Shown piece by piece: positions 49,573-61,646 of a stretch of DNA of 64,000 bases (position 1 is the stretch's first letter; the number at the start of each line of letters is the position of its first letter). Position numbers and translations under genes: made by a program. The notes under the pieces are model-generated. The model ran no database searches. It was not told the DNA's origin and saw nothing but the letters and a program-made list of their open reading frames with translations. The stretch is from contig OY821770.1 of the NCBI GenBank assembly GCA_963682175.1, forward strand, positions 17,080,501 to 17,144,500, written 5' to 3'. Origin of the DNA: Triglochin maritima. Taxonomy: Eukaryota > Streptophyta > Magnoliopsida > Alismatales > Juncaginaceae.

Positions 49573-51072
49573 TCAATGCACTTGGAAAGGGAACATGACA
49601 CCACGCGGGGCCATAATACGCATGCGTGGGCCACCTTCACAAAAAGCACCAGATGAAATGAGAGGTTCATGAATTGGACGCAAAGGTGTCTCATTCAAAG
49701 GATCAAACTGAAAGAGCTTGAACCTCTCAAGAGTTTGGGAAATGAGGGGCAACGGAAGAAGAGTTTCTCCCGTTGCTTTTCTGAAGTTCTGATCGTCAAT
49801 CCAAACTCTCCAACCAACAGGATGGTGCGTCGGAACGAGGTCAAGAACCTCGTTAGGCATGTCCGACACACCAGGAGAACAACAATTGGGTCTCATACCC
49901 AAGATATCTTCTAAGGAACTTCTAATACCCTCATGAGCTATGTAGTTGTTTGATGTTCCATCATTTCCAAGATGATCAGGAACAATGGTGAGAGGCAGAC
50001 TCTCATCCGGTTGTTTGAAATTGAGGGTACTAGGGAGATCTTGCTCCACCAGAGGTGAGTCCTTAAGAAACACAACATGAAGATCATGTGGCTCAAGGGC
50101 GACGAGACAAAAAGATAAGGCACAATCCTGTGCCGACTCATAATGAAATTGGTCTATGTTTTTCTCAATTTGAATCGAATCCTCCACTAAGTGATCGTGA
50201 ATTGAAACCCCAAGTCCCTCAGACTCACTAGGAGTTTGACTTTGAAAGATTGTGCTTTGAATGTGTGGATGTGGTGGTGGTTCGATATCAAAAGATGAAT
50301 CCTCATGTTGACAAGAAAAGTTACTCTCCTCGCGTTCACGTAATTGCTGCGACATTTGACTCAATTGCAGTACCATATTTTGTGTGGACTGTTGAGTGGT
50401 TTTCATGAACGTAAGGAAAGTTTGTTCCAAGGAATCAGGTATGCGGTCAATTATGAGGTTCAAGTCAGCGCTTGGGAAATTTTGAGGTTGGGTGTTGGTG
50501 GTCTGAGCATATGTCCAATGATTTGAAGTGGGGTGTTGGTAGGATTCTGGGTATTCGGGAGGAGGATACTGGGGTGAAAATGAAGTATAAGAATTTGGAT
50601 ATGAATTGTCTCCCCACGAATCCATCACTCTCGGGTTGTACGCGGATGCGTAATGGTCATATTGAGCATTTTGGGAAAAGGTATGCTCATACTCAGGCTC
50701 TGGGGGAACATAAGGGCATTCCCTGATAACATGACCACTCAATCCACAACAGTCGCACGGTACGGCTACTGAAGCCACCGGTGCACTCATGCTGTCTGCC
50801 ATACGCATGAAGGAGGCCAAAGTTTGTTGTACTGTCTCAGTTTATTGACCAGCATATGATCCAACATAACTAGATTGTGGTCTAGCAGTCGGTGCCTCTC
50901 TCATGTTACCCCAATAAGAAGATTGCTCAGTCACACAATTAGGATTGTCCCAACCATATGGGGTGTTAGTCTGAGCCACCCCAGGTTGTATTGGTCCAGA
51001 ATACCAGGAAGAATTGTCCTGGTCCCAACAATGATATGGATGGTCGCCCATGTAACCATCCATCTCAACCAA
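49573..51072 (-). pseudogene. Gypsy-like Gag with CCHC knuckle and one in-frame stop
   Basis: The frame opens at 51072 (MVEMDGYMGDHPYHCW), runs 76 codons, meets a TAA at 50842-50844 and stays open in the same frame for a further 400-odd codons to 49573. Soon after the stop is CDCCGLSGHVIREC, a C-x2-C-x4-H-x4-C zinc knuckle. Tyr/Pro/Ser/Asn-rich sequence and a Gln/Met-rich helical segment follow (about 50440-50330). Only one stop in 490 codons suggests either a recently disabled gene or readthrough. The protein would bind element RNA and depend on another element's Pol. Confidence 0.75.
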
Positions 51073-52334
51073 ACACTCTCGAGTCGACCACTCTCACAAT
51101 CACGAGGCTAAACTCGTAAAAAGTGCTCGACTCGACCCTAAAAACGCTACCAGAGAGTGTAAAGGGGAGGAGACTATAACGTAGAAGAAGGTGAGAAGAA
51201 GATGACTCAGAGGAGAAGGGAAACTTAACTCTGAAAGATAGATGAGAGGGTTGGTCAGAAGTTTCCTAAACAAGCACGGTTCAAACAATCCTAGACCTAA
51301 GGGAGCCTAATTCTAGACGACTCCTAACTGGTTGAGTCGAATTGGCTCGCTTGATTCACCTCCCTCACTAATCAAACCAACTTGGCCAGACAATGTATAG
51401 CTAGTGGGGGCGCTTCCGACAGAGTCGGTGCCTATTAGACAACCACTTCGCTTGGAAGACTTACGTCAACACAAAAACACTTTCTACACACCAAATTAAA
51501 TTCGATCAGCTTCAGGTCATAGCAAGTCAAACCAATCTTCTCCTTAATTGGGTCCGAATCCTTAGGGGCCAATGTCTAATTTATTTTAATTTAAGGCTTG
51601 GGTGACACTTTAGGATTGTGATTTGTGGGCCACGGAAGGGTGATGAAATCCCCACCGTATCTTTTCCTACGGAGTTGCCCTTAAGATAGTTTAACTGAAA
51701 TCTATCAAAGATAGTCAAACATTGGTCTTTTTGGTGGGGGGCAATTGCAAGGTTGTATGCAAACTAGATTTTATGCTTAAATGCAATCGATAAAAAACAG
51801 CGCACGCACCTTGCCTCCAGCACTCTTCAACAAGAATTAATTTGCAAGAATTTAGCAAGAATAATGCAAACAAAACACTATATGATGCATGCACTAAGTC
51901 CTTCTAATTTTGCCAATTTTTAGGTCAGAGTTGAATTATTGCCAATTATGGAATTTTGCCCTAACACGTGCAGTTCTTCGAAAAGGAAATTTTTCGAAAC
52001 TAGAAATTACGTGGAAAAAGGCAACAAATGTTACCTACGCACGCTCAGTCGGGTTCACCGCCCGCTCTCGAAAATTTCCAGTTGCTCTACCCGTCCACCC
52101 AGAGATGGAGACGATCCCAGAAAAGTTTGAAGCCCAGATGCTCCAGACATGCGGCGAATCCGCCGTAGGTTCTTCTTTGGATGCGGCGATTTCACCGCCC
52201 TTCCTGCTCCGAATGTGCCCGGATTTCCCCGCGCACTCTGTTGTCTCCTGAAATGCAAACCCAAATAGTTAGATCGCGCACGCGATAAACAGAATAGAAT
52301 CGAAATCACAAAAAATAAACAAAACCTTCGTCGC
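51073..52334 (-). other. 5' leader of the gypsy-like element
   Basis: The stretch between primer site and gag is non-coding. It contains GCGGCGAATCCGCC and GCGGCGATTTCACCGCC (about 52151-52201), related to the GCGGCGGAATCGCC boxes in this element's own LTR. Confidence 0.55.
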
Positions 52335-52920
52335 CTCCCCGGCAACGACGCCAAAAACTTGATGAGAATTTAATTTATACCGCAAGTGCACGGCGTCAAT
52401 GAAGACGTGGCAAGTACGGGTAGAACACAAGGAGGGAGAGATATTGTTATTTTTGTGATTTTCGATTAAGGAAAGAAAGAGAGAGAGAAATAAAGTTGGT
52501 TTGAGATTTTCGGATTTTTAATTTCTAAAGCAAGAACAACAAGAAACAAATTAAGAATAAAGCAAATATGGATGAGAGTCCAGCGGGTGGAGGTTTAGAT
52601 ATCGGGTTTTGATTAGAGAATTCTGAAACTTGTAATAAATCACATTAGTTATAAAGCATTACATGATAAATGACTCAACATAAACTCAAGTAATCAAAAT
52701 ATACTAACACGAAATTAAAATAATAACGTAATTCTTCTTCTCATCACCCTAAATCCGTCACCCCCACCCTTTGGAGAGAGTTAGAAACTCATGGATGGGG
52801 GGAAGGAGAAGGGGTCCTAGAGAAACTACAAACGAAAACTAAAAACACAAAATAAAAGAACAAAATTTTATTGCTAAAAAGGAGAGGAGGAGAGGAGCCC
52901 CTTTCAATACATGATTTGGC

Positions 52921-52931
52921 CTTATTTATAG
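52921..52931 (-). promoter_or_regulatory. TATA box of the gypsy-like 5' LTR
   Basis: The minus strand reads GGCTATAAATAAG. Two boxes of GCGGCGGAATCGCC type lie upstream at about 53020-53070. The segment holding this TATA (about 52770-52972) is absent from the 3' LTR. Confidence 0.7.
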
Positions 52932-53617
52932 CCTCAACCGGGGATCCTAATACATAAAAGGAAAGTACACGCGTCAATACAACATTGGTAAAAATTTGAG
53001 CGCACGGATCGAATTTTGTGCGACGGAATCGCCGCATTTTGTACATGAGGTGCGGCGGAATCGCCACCTTTTTTGCTCGGAATCGATCCGAATTTTTCCT
53101 GTGTGTTTATGGTATGTTTTAGCTGTCCTTTGCGCGTCCGAATTAATTATTGCATATCTTTGGAGATCCGAGTTAATTTATTCATATATTTGGAGATCCA
53201 AATTGATTTTTCTTTAGAACTTCTCCAAAATAATCTTTTGGTACTCGTAATTTGTAGTCGGGTCCTCGACTTTTGCAATTAAGTCCCTGACCTTTTTGTA
53301 ATTAGGTCTTTGAATGCTTTTATGCTTGGATGGACTTCAATTTGAATCCCGATAATCTTGAACTTGGTCTTTATGATAGAAATGAGTCTCTTGCACGCGT
53401 TTATGCTCGGGATATGGGTAATTTGCATTCAGATCCCTGTATTCTGTAAATAAGACTAAACACATACCTTAGTAGCATTTATTGATATAAAATTAATCTA
53501 AATGAAAGACATATGATGCAATGTATGCAATGCATCACCTCCTCTACTAAGCTTAATCGCATTGAAGCGTCGCTTGACTCCATTTCTTCGATGCTTCGTG
53601 ATCAGAGGCTTGGGTGA

Positions 53618-54026
53618 CTTTGCGTTGTTTTATGTTGTGTTAGTATTGTCTTTCAGTTGCTTTGAACTTCGCTTCGAGTCATCTTTGTTTTGATCGTTGC
53701 TTCATGTTGTATTGTGCTTTGAACTCTTTGTTGTATTTGCTTTGTCATTTGGTTGTATGTTTTGGATCCTATTTTGAATGCTTGGTTATGTTTCCCGTTA
53801 TTGTTTCTTTTTGGCAACTTGTTTCACTTTCGTTATTCTATCTCATGATAAAGCTTAATTGAATATCATTTTTGTTTCATGAGTATTATCTTTTTGATTA
53901 TGCCAAATGGGGAGAAATATATACATGCTTATAGATAGGGGGAGCATTAGAATGTGTTTATTGATGATAAATTTTGTAATCGAACATGTATTTAGATTGA
54001 TAGGTTGTCATCATAAAAAAGGAGAT
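53618..54026 (+). other. Untranslated 3' part of the SIRE-like element and polypurine tract
   Basis: T-rich non-coding DNA follows the ORF stop at 53615-53617. It ends with a GGGGAG phrase (about 53940) and the tract AAAAAAGGAGAT immediately before the LTR at 54027. Confidence 0.65.
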
Positions 54027-55332
54027 TGTTGGCTTTTTGGCTAATAATCGTTAATCCATTTTGATGATTAACCAACGTATCAATAAACACATGTATTATC
54101 TTAATATCATCGCTTGCATATATATTGTATTTTCTAACGTTTCAGTAACCAAGTTTGATTTAACACAAGAAATGAAGGATGAAGATTAGATAGGTTTTTA
54201 CATTTCTTGTATTTAGGATATAATGTAACTTGGCACTTGAAATCTTTGATAATTGCATTGGATGACCCTTAGGAAACCTTTAGTAGTCTTATATTCAAAT
54301 CCATATCAATTTCACTTCAATAGAAATTTGACCTATCACTTTAAAACCCTTAGAACATGAATTCTGTGCAAAACCGGTCGTTCGATAGAACCATCTGGTT
54401 AGACCGAATTTCAAAAGATTGTCTTAGACAACATTTTTATCACTTAAACGGTCGAACCCTCGATTTATTCTGTTCTACCGATTGTCCCTTGCATAGTCAT
54501 GTCTCAAATCAAATACTTCATACGGTCGACCGAATATCTTTTAACGGTCGACCAGTTCTTGATTCTTTTCCAGATACAGTCTTACTGGACGTTTCCGGTC
54601 GAACGCGTGATCCATTTCGTTCGACCAATCACTTAAGTTCTAGGCAAGTTGGTTCGACCGTCTGCACCTTTGCTCGACCGAGTTGATAATTTTAGTGTAC
54701 CGGTCAACCGATGCACCCGATCCGGTCGACCGTTAGTGTGCAGTTTTGTGTCATGACATTCACTGCTTTGTGTATTCTTCCACAATTCTTTCCTAATTTA
54801 TTCCCAACGGCTAGAATTAGTTTAGAGCTTATAAATAGAGCTGAGAACACTCTTCTAAGGTCACCAATCTTTCTCCAAGCTTAAATCTCACTACTACTGT
54901 CAAACTTGCTCTAAACACTTGTGCTTACATCTTCCCACTTGAAATCAACATCTTTGATTGCATCATTCATTTTAAGTAAAGTCTTCAAGAATTGTACTAA
55001 GCTTCCAGTGTGAAGCTCTTCTCGGATTGTGAGAAGGTGGTCCAAGCTAGGCGAGGGAGTTCGCGAAGCTTGTGGTGTAAAGGCGTGATCTCGGCCGGCA
55101 ACGGAGATCGGATTAGTGGAGGACGCGAAGTTTCTCGAGTAAAAGCATTCGTAAGAGAGGACTAGGATCCGGTGGTTGGATCAAAACCTCTATACATCCG
55201 GTGTTGTGGTTTCCATTTCTCTTCTTCACATTAAATTGTCTTAGCTTTTAATTTGGTGTAGTTTGTTAAACAATCTTAATTAGTCTATTCACCCCCTCTT
55301 TAGACTAATATTAGGGCTTATTAGATCTTACA
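54027..55332 (+). mobile_element. SIRE-like Copia LTR shared by two adjacent element bodies
   Basis: It starts TGTTGGCTTTTTGG and ends GATCTTACA, 1306 bp. A purine tract precedes it, as for a 3' LTR, and a primer site TTTGTATCAGAGCC (55335-55347) follows it, as for a 5' LTR. It therefore closes the body on its left and opens the body on its right. U3 has the six-pair box array (54375-54730), then TATA (CTTATAAATAGAG, 54829-54840). Confidence 0.85.
54375..54730. repeat. GGTCGACC-type six-pair array in the SIRE-like LTR
   Basis: Boxes lie near 54376/54400, 54450/54474, 54525/54547, 54598/54620, 54653/54674 and 54702/54725. Partner spacing is about 22 bp. Several boxes are reduced to half sites (TTCGACC, GGTCGAAC). 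Confidence 0.88.
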
Positions 55333-58067
55333 TTTTGTATCAGAGCCATGTTAATTGCATTTAGACAAATTCACATTTGTAGCAAGGACCCAACAACGCG
55401 AGGGATTTCACACCGGGAGACCTTCGTTGTTTGATGGAACCAACTGTGCCTATTGGAAGAAACATATGACCACGTTCATCCAATCTTATGATGTTAAACT
55501 ATGAGTGTTCTTTCAAATACCATATACACAAAACAAACCATTAGAACGCATGAATGATGATGAATTAGCCATGATTCAAATCAATGCTAAACTCATGAAC
55601 ATACTTATCTGTGGTTTAACCGAAGAACAATATAGTAGAATTAATGCATGTGATTCCGCATTTGAGGCTTGGGATATGTTAGAAAGTCACTTTGAAGGTC
55701 GATCATCGGTTAAGGAAACTAGGATAGATTCATTTATGCAAAAGTATGAAATGTTTGCTATGAAACCGAATGAATACATTAGCGAGATGCATACTCGCTT
55801 TACTATTATTACTAACTCCTTGAAGAACTTTGGTAAGGTTTTGGTTGAAAGTGATAGGGTACGAAAGTTTCTTAGGTCTTTGACATTGGATTGGGAGAAA
55901 AAGACTATGGCTATTGAAGAAGCCAAAGATCTCTCAAAGTTGAAGATGGAGGATCTCATTGGAAGCCTCATAGCGTATGAGATTCAAATGGAAGAAAGAA
56001 GAGAGAAGGAGAATGAGCGGGAAGGGTGTAGACAGAAAGAGAAGAAAATCGCCTTAAAAGCAACCTCGGATTTGGAAGCAATCGAAGATGAGGACACCGA
56101 TGAAGATGTTGCTTTCCTAACCCGCAACTTCAAGAAGTTCCTCTCCAAAAGAAAATTTGCAAAAGGAAGAGGATAATCTTCTCGAACATTCACTTGCTAC
56201 GAGTGCAACAAAACCGGCCACATGAAGAAGGATTGCCCATTGCTTAGGCTGAGGGATCGTGAACGAAGAGAAGAAAATAAATATCCTCCTAGAAGAGAAA
56301 GGGATGAGAGACCAAGAAGAGATAGAGAAGAAAGTTCATCACGAAAAGACAAAGAAGAGAGGCCTCGAAGACGTGATGATTACAAGAGAAGGGATCGTCG
56401 CGAGAAAGATGAGAAAAAGGCCCTCAAGGCCATTTGGGATGACTCAAGCTCAACAAAAGACTCCGACACCGAATACTCCCAAGAAGAAGAAGAAGAAGAA
56501 GCACATGTGGTTCATGGCTACTAATGTTGATTCCGACTCAAGCCAACCTCCATCACCAAAGACGAGTGACCAACATCACGTGGTGGAGATTGACGATGAC
56601 GAGGTATCCCTTAATGAAACACCTCCTTATGATGATTTATTAGATGCTTTTCATGAACTTGCTGAGTGTTATGAATTGATTTGTCATAAAAACAAATTAG
56701 GAAGAAAAGTGAATTTAGATCTATCTATCAAATATGACATGCTAGCCAAAGAAATTGAAAACTCTAAATGATGAGATAAAAACTTTGAAAACTACAAAAG
56801 AGAGTCATAGAAATGAAGATCTCATTGCTAAGAATAAACAACTCACAAAAGATTTAGAAAAATTCACTTTAGGAAGAAAAATGCTTGACATGCTTCTTGG
56901 AACACAAACTCAAACATTAACAAGACATGGTCTAGGTTACAAGGGAGGGAGAACAAAAGAAACTCACATCGTATTTTGTTAAAATAAACAACTCACTTGT
57001 TAAGAAAATAAATTATTCAAATGTTTGGTTACCTAAGACTACTCAAGTTTGGGTCCCAAAAGTTAACCCTCAAGGAGCCAAACCAATTTGGGTACCAAAG
57101 TCTTCACTTGTCTCTTTGTTTGTAGATAAAAGCAAGGAGAAAAGGGAAGTGGATTCTCGATAGCGGGTGCTCAAGGGACATGACGGGAGACTCCCAAGTT
57201 CTATCAAGATTAAAGCCTAAGAACGGAGGAACCGTCACATTTGGAGATAATGCTAAATGACACATTGTCGGTATTGGTAATGTTGGCAATACTTCTACTC
57301 CAAATATTGAAAAGATTTTATTAGTAGATGGGAACAAAGCTAGGCTCGTTGCTCTTATTACTAACTCTTATGTAATAAGGAACAAAGCTAGACTCGTTGC
57401 TCAAGGCTATCACCAAGAGGAGGGTATGGACTTTGATGAAACTTATGCCCTCGTTGCTCGAATGGAGGTCATTCGCATGTTGTTAGCATATGCATCCTAT
57501 AAGGACATAAAATTATTTCAAATGGATGTTAAAAGTGCTTTCTTAAAAGTCTTTATAAATGAAGAAGTTTATGTTGTACAACCCCCCGGATTTATAAATA
57601 AAACTTACCCAAACCATGCGTTCAAACTTAAGAAGGCTCTTTATGGCCACAAACATGCTCCTAGAGCTTGGTATGAGCGGTTGAAGAACTTCTTAATCAA
57701 CAAAGGTTTTTGTGTGGGTAAAGTGGATACCACTCTTTTTGTTAAATCTTATGATCATGATTTACTAGTGGGTCAAATTTATGTTGATGATATAATATTT
57801 GAAGCAAGTAACTCGCGTCTTTGCAAAGAATTTTCGAAGTCTATGCAGGGCGAGTTCTAGATGAGCTTAATTGGTGAACTTAATTTCTTCCTCAGAATCC
57901 AAATTAAGAAAACTCAAGATGTGACCTTCATACACCAACAAAGTACACAAAAGAACTTCTAAAATGCTTTGGTCTTGAAGATGGCAAGCCACACAACACT
58001 CCTATGAGCACTAGCAATAAATTGGACAAAGATGAAAATGGCAAGGAGGTGGATATCAAGAAATATT

Positions 58068-59574
58068 TGTAGGATCGTGTGGGTTATGGGTCCACTAATC
58101 ACTATTAATCTAATCACCTACTTGTTTAAACAATAGTGTTATATGCAGCGGAATTTAAACAATTAAACGAGCAAGAAGAAATAATGCAAACCACAAAAAC
58201 GTGTCGGTTTTTATAGAGGTTCGGCACCCCACCCGGGTCCTAGTCCTCTCTTGCAAGCTCCGCTCGACTCCGCGAGCTCCTCCTACGTCTTCACTAACCA
58301 CTCCCCGTTCCGGGCCGGGAGAGAACGCCTTTACAACCGTCAAACTCGCGAACAACCCTCGCCGAGCTTGGAATCCTCTTCTCACAATCCGAGAAGGATG
58401 CTTCGGGCTTTCACCGGAGCCTTTATTCTTTTGACAACAAATGAGAACTTGAGTGGAGCAACACTCTCTAAATCTTGTGCACACTTGAGTAGGATTAAGG
58501 AATTGATCACTAAGTGTGGAAGGTTTGAAGCTTTGAGTGTTTGGGATTCTCTCTAAAGTTTGGGACAAGTTTGTAGTGGTAGAGTTGTGTTAAAATGTGT
58601 TTTACAACTCCTTATATAGGCATTAGAGAGAATAGAGCCGTTGGGATTGATTGGGTATGAGTTGAAGTGTGATTACACAAAACAGAAAAGACAGGACCCA
58701 ATTCTGGCTGAATTCGGTCGACCGAAACGGGAATAACGGACGACCGTTTGGCAGTTTTACACTCAGTTTGGTCGACCGGTTAAGCAACGGTCGACCGCCC
58801 AACTCTACGACTTAGGTTCACTTAAGTCATCGGTCGAACACAAGATAGGGTTCGGTCGACCGATTTCGTCCAGGCACTTTGGGGGTGACAAACAAATGTA
58901 TAATCGGTCGTCCGAAACAAGTCTAACGGTCGACCGTTTTTCAACAGGAGATTTGGGTTTGTCAAGAGATGGACCAACGGTCGACCGATCGTGGTCCTCG
59001 GTCGATCGATACATGAAATGTATTTGGGGTATTTTTGGTTTAATACGAATACGACCGTTGGGTATATACGACAAAAGTAACGGTCGGAAAAATATGATCT
59101 GACGGTTGACCGAAAGGTAAAACACGGTCGACCGAATAAGGGCAGTGAAAACACAAACAAGAGATTTGATCATTCGGTCGACCGAATGACATATTGCGGT
59201 CGACCGAATGTGGGCAGACTTTTACAGTTCAGGTTTGGTGTTTTCCGGTCTAAGTTTGGGTGATCTATTGAAGTCCAAATTATGTGAAATTTTGTGTGTG
59301 ACTTCTATAAGGAACCTATTGTGTGTTTAAGTTGATTTTAGCTCAAGTATGCTCAATTTACACATGTTCCTAAGACTCAAAAGAAATCAAGATTACATGT
59401 CTTCGATATAGCTTTAATTACATGTCTTGACTTCATTTCCTTCTTTCTTGAGTCTTGATCACCTGTAGAGGTTAGCACAATACAATATATATGCAATGCA
59501 TAGTGTGTGCTACTCTAATTAAGATTAGGTTGATTAAATCATCAAAACAAAAGATTAAGGCCAAAAAGCCAACA
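58068..59574 (-). mobile_element. Solo LTR, SIRE-like, minus orientation, inserted in pol
   Basis: Read on the minus strand it starts TGTTGGCTTTTTGGC and ends GATCCTACA, like the LTR at 54027. An AATAT duplication surrounds it (58062-58066; 59574-59578, sharing the terminal A). It splits the pol codons for KKY and RGM. A minus-strand TATA (CCTATATAAGG, about 58611-58622) lies downstream of eight box pairs. Confidence 0.85.
58715..59207. repeat. GGTCGACC array, eight pairs, in the solo LTR
   Basis: Pair starts are near 58717, 58770, 58831, 58906, 58979, 59051, 59104 and 59176, with the partner box 20-23 bp away (about 30 bp at 59051). Steps between pairs are about 53 or 73 bp, that is, they differ by about 20 bp. 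Confidence 0.92.
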
Positions 59575-60350
59575 ATATCGAGGTATGATTGGATCCTTGC
59601 TTTACCTTACCGCTAGTCGTCTGGCTATTATGTTTTCCGTGTCTTTATGTACTCGTTTTCAAGCTTGTCCAAAAGAATCTCATTTCAATGCTTTAAAACG
59701 TATTTGTCGCTATCTCAAATGATCTCAAGATTTTAGTTTCTTTTACCCCAAGACTAGGGCTTTTGATCTTGTTTCTTATAGCGACGCCGACTATGCCGGT
59801 TGTATCTTAGATCGTAAAAGCACTAGTGGCACTTTCCAATTTTTCGGAAAATCGCTTGTCTCTTGGTTTAGTAAGAAACAAAATAGTGTAGCATTGTCAA
59901 CAACCGATGCCGAATATATTGCCGCCGGTTGTGCATGTGCACAAGTCTTGGGGATGAGGCAAACCCTCAAAGACTTGAAACTTGAGTTTCAAACTACTCC
60001 TATACTTTGTGACAATACAAGTGCTATTAATCTTTTGAAAAATCCCATATTGCATTCAAGAACTAAACACATTGAAGCAAGACATCATTTTCTTAGAGAT
60101 CATGCCACAAAAGAAGACATTAAATTTGTATTTGTTCCCACAAATGATCAACTTGCGGATATCTTCACAAAACCCTTAAATGTTGATCAATTCTATCATA
60201 TAAGATTAAATCTACACATGTGCAACTTAAATGACTTATAACTTGGATATATCATGCCATATTTTCGAAATTTGCAACTTGATTAAGTTTAAATTTGAGT
60301 TCTATGGATTTTTGATGTGTTTTTCAATATGTATTTCCCTCTCAGACACT

Positions 60351-60945
60351 GTTCGGTCGACCGGACCAGATGTTTCGTTCGACCGGATTACTGTGTCACT
60401 TGCTTTGGATGTATCTTTCGTCTGTGTCGATCGACCAGATAATACCTTCCGTTCGACTGCCATGGTTTGTTGTGTTGTGTTTGTTTCCTCTGGTTTTTAT
60501 CGGTTGACTGCACGTTTTGCGTCGTTCGACCGATGGCTTTCTGATCGACTTGATCCTTAAGTTCACTTAAGTGATCGCTCGAACTTTGTGGTTTTCAGTC
60601 GCCCATGGACGTTTGTCGGTCGACCTCGTTTCTATTCTTGTCCGACCGCAAATCTCCAAGCATTATCTATTTTCTCTCCTCACTGGTTCGGTCGACCAAT
60701 TGATCTTTTTGGTCTGACAGGAAGTTTCCATTACGTGCCTAATTTCTTCTCCTCATTCGTTCGGTCGACCGGTTGACATGTTTCGTTCAACTGGAAATGT
60801 CCAATACCTGCCCAGATTCTTCTATTTTTTCCACTTCGGTTGACCAACTCGCTCGCGTCGTCTGACCGAGAATATCCAGACGCTGTGAGATCGCATGTTC
60901 TTAACCGTCGGTCAACCAAAGCACCCGAACAGTCGACCGTTTTTG
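60351..60945. repeat. GGTCGACC-type array downstream of pol, about nine pairs
   Basis: Pairs start near 60355, 60428, 60501, 60575, 60618, 60690, 60762, 60836 and 60903, mostly 72-74 bp apart, with partners about 22 bp away. It follows the RNase H stop (60241) by 110 bp and is not inside an identifiable LTR. Confidence 0.88.
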
Positions 60946-61646
60946 TCGTTTCAGCACTTTTAGGGTAAAAAAAACGTTGAAATTTGTTAAACCAACCTCG
61001 ACAGATCTCGTAATCCGCGAAATGAACACAGGTTAGTGAACAAAAAGCAAAAGATCAGTTGGAAAATATCCACGTAAGAAGCTCCCGGATCTAAATGGAA
61101 TCGTCCTCAAATCCGCTCAATTCTAAACGAAATCGTTGGAACTTAAAGAGTTTAGTCAGTTAAAGCATAAAGCCGGTAAAAGAGACGATGGATGGTCATT
61201 AGTGGGATATAAAGTGTCTTTTCCGTTCACAACCCATTTCATCCATTTTGTGTCTCAAGAGCTAACATAATTACAGTGCCAGATCTCTATAAAATTTATC
61301 TCCACAATTTCCCCTAACCTGTTCCACGAATGAATTTTCCCGTTCACATGTCAACATAAAAGAAAACCAATGTTCCTCATTTTTCACCCTGGTTATATTT
61401 GAAATTAGTTGATCACTTGAATATATTACCATAAATTGCCATTATACGATGAGGTAACGATTTATATGGGGAAAAGTAATGAGAAAATGAGCTTAAATAT
61501 GAACATAGAATGTGGTGCAAAAAGGGAAATTTATGCTACATTCTGGTGCATCTAATTTCTTCTTCTTCTTTATGCATACATACATAACCCCTACACTAAT
61601 CATCCAATTAAGCCAACCAACCAACAAACAAACAACTAATGTGCAG
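60946..61646. other. Unassigned segment between box array and ABC fragment
   Basis: No ORF with a recognised domain, RNA gene or terminal repeat was found. It could be captured host sequence adjoining the ABC gene fragment. Confidence 0.4.

Larger units (their letters stand above)
48038..53537 (-). mobile_element. Gag-only gypsy-like (Tat/Athila-type) element, non-autonomous
   Basis: In minus orientation the 5' LTR is 52359-53537 (TGATGCATTG to TTCTCATCA). The primer site TGGCGTCGTTGCCGGGGA follows at 52335-52352; this resembles the Asp-tRNA-type site of Athila/Tat elements. The 3' LTR is 48038-48643, truncated and missing a 200-bp segment with the TATA box. CCTCC duplications flank the element (48033-48037 and 53538-53542). 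It contains one gag-like gene and no protease, integrase or reverse transcriptase. It lies within the transposon-domain ORF. Confidence 0.88.
46976..53617 (+). pseudogene. Putative plant transposon-domain (Transposase_32-like) ORF, split by a gypsy-like insertion
   Basis: The part before the insertion is 46976-48037 and the part after it 53543-53617. The reading starts without its ATG (TERRSKKQQ) and continues through FFPINDDAQKAWDNVF. After a one-base insertion near 47106 it continues through CRKVEVADYTKL, YYPFLVQHFYCNL and TPELLAETLGLESL, then a stop-broken section to about 47640. The tail is acidic (SEEGSDDESEEEDTEDP) and ends in a heptad-like ARLDAIEASSNARRDAS. The last codons STKLNRIEASLDSISSMLRD resume after the insertion. 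This domain occurs in many plant retroelement-linked ORFs, and its function is unknown. A more intact 5' half lies at 62517. Confidence 0.7.
55400..60241 (+). pseudogene. SIRE-like Copia gag-pol with large internal deletions and an inserted LTR
   Basis: Gag reads RPSLFDGTNCAYWKKHM, then a stop at 55502, then a frame open to 56173. The zinc knuckle CYECNKTGHMKKDC is at about 56200. An Arg/Lys/Glu-rich region follows and is shifted by one base near 56510. Protease remnants end at about 57340, and integrase is entirely missing. Reverse transcriptase (57380-57860) has KARLVAQGYHQEEGMDFDET and YVDDIIFEASNS. After the inserted LTR, RNase H (59579-60241) has DADYAG, STTDAEYIAAG and CDNTSAINL, ending in LADIFTKPLN. 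The order and knuckle fit the SIRE/Maximus lineage. Confidence 0.88.
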
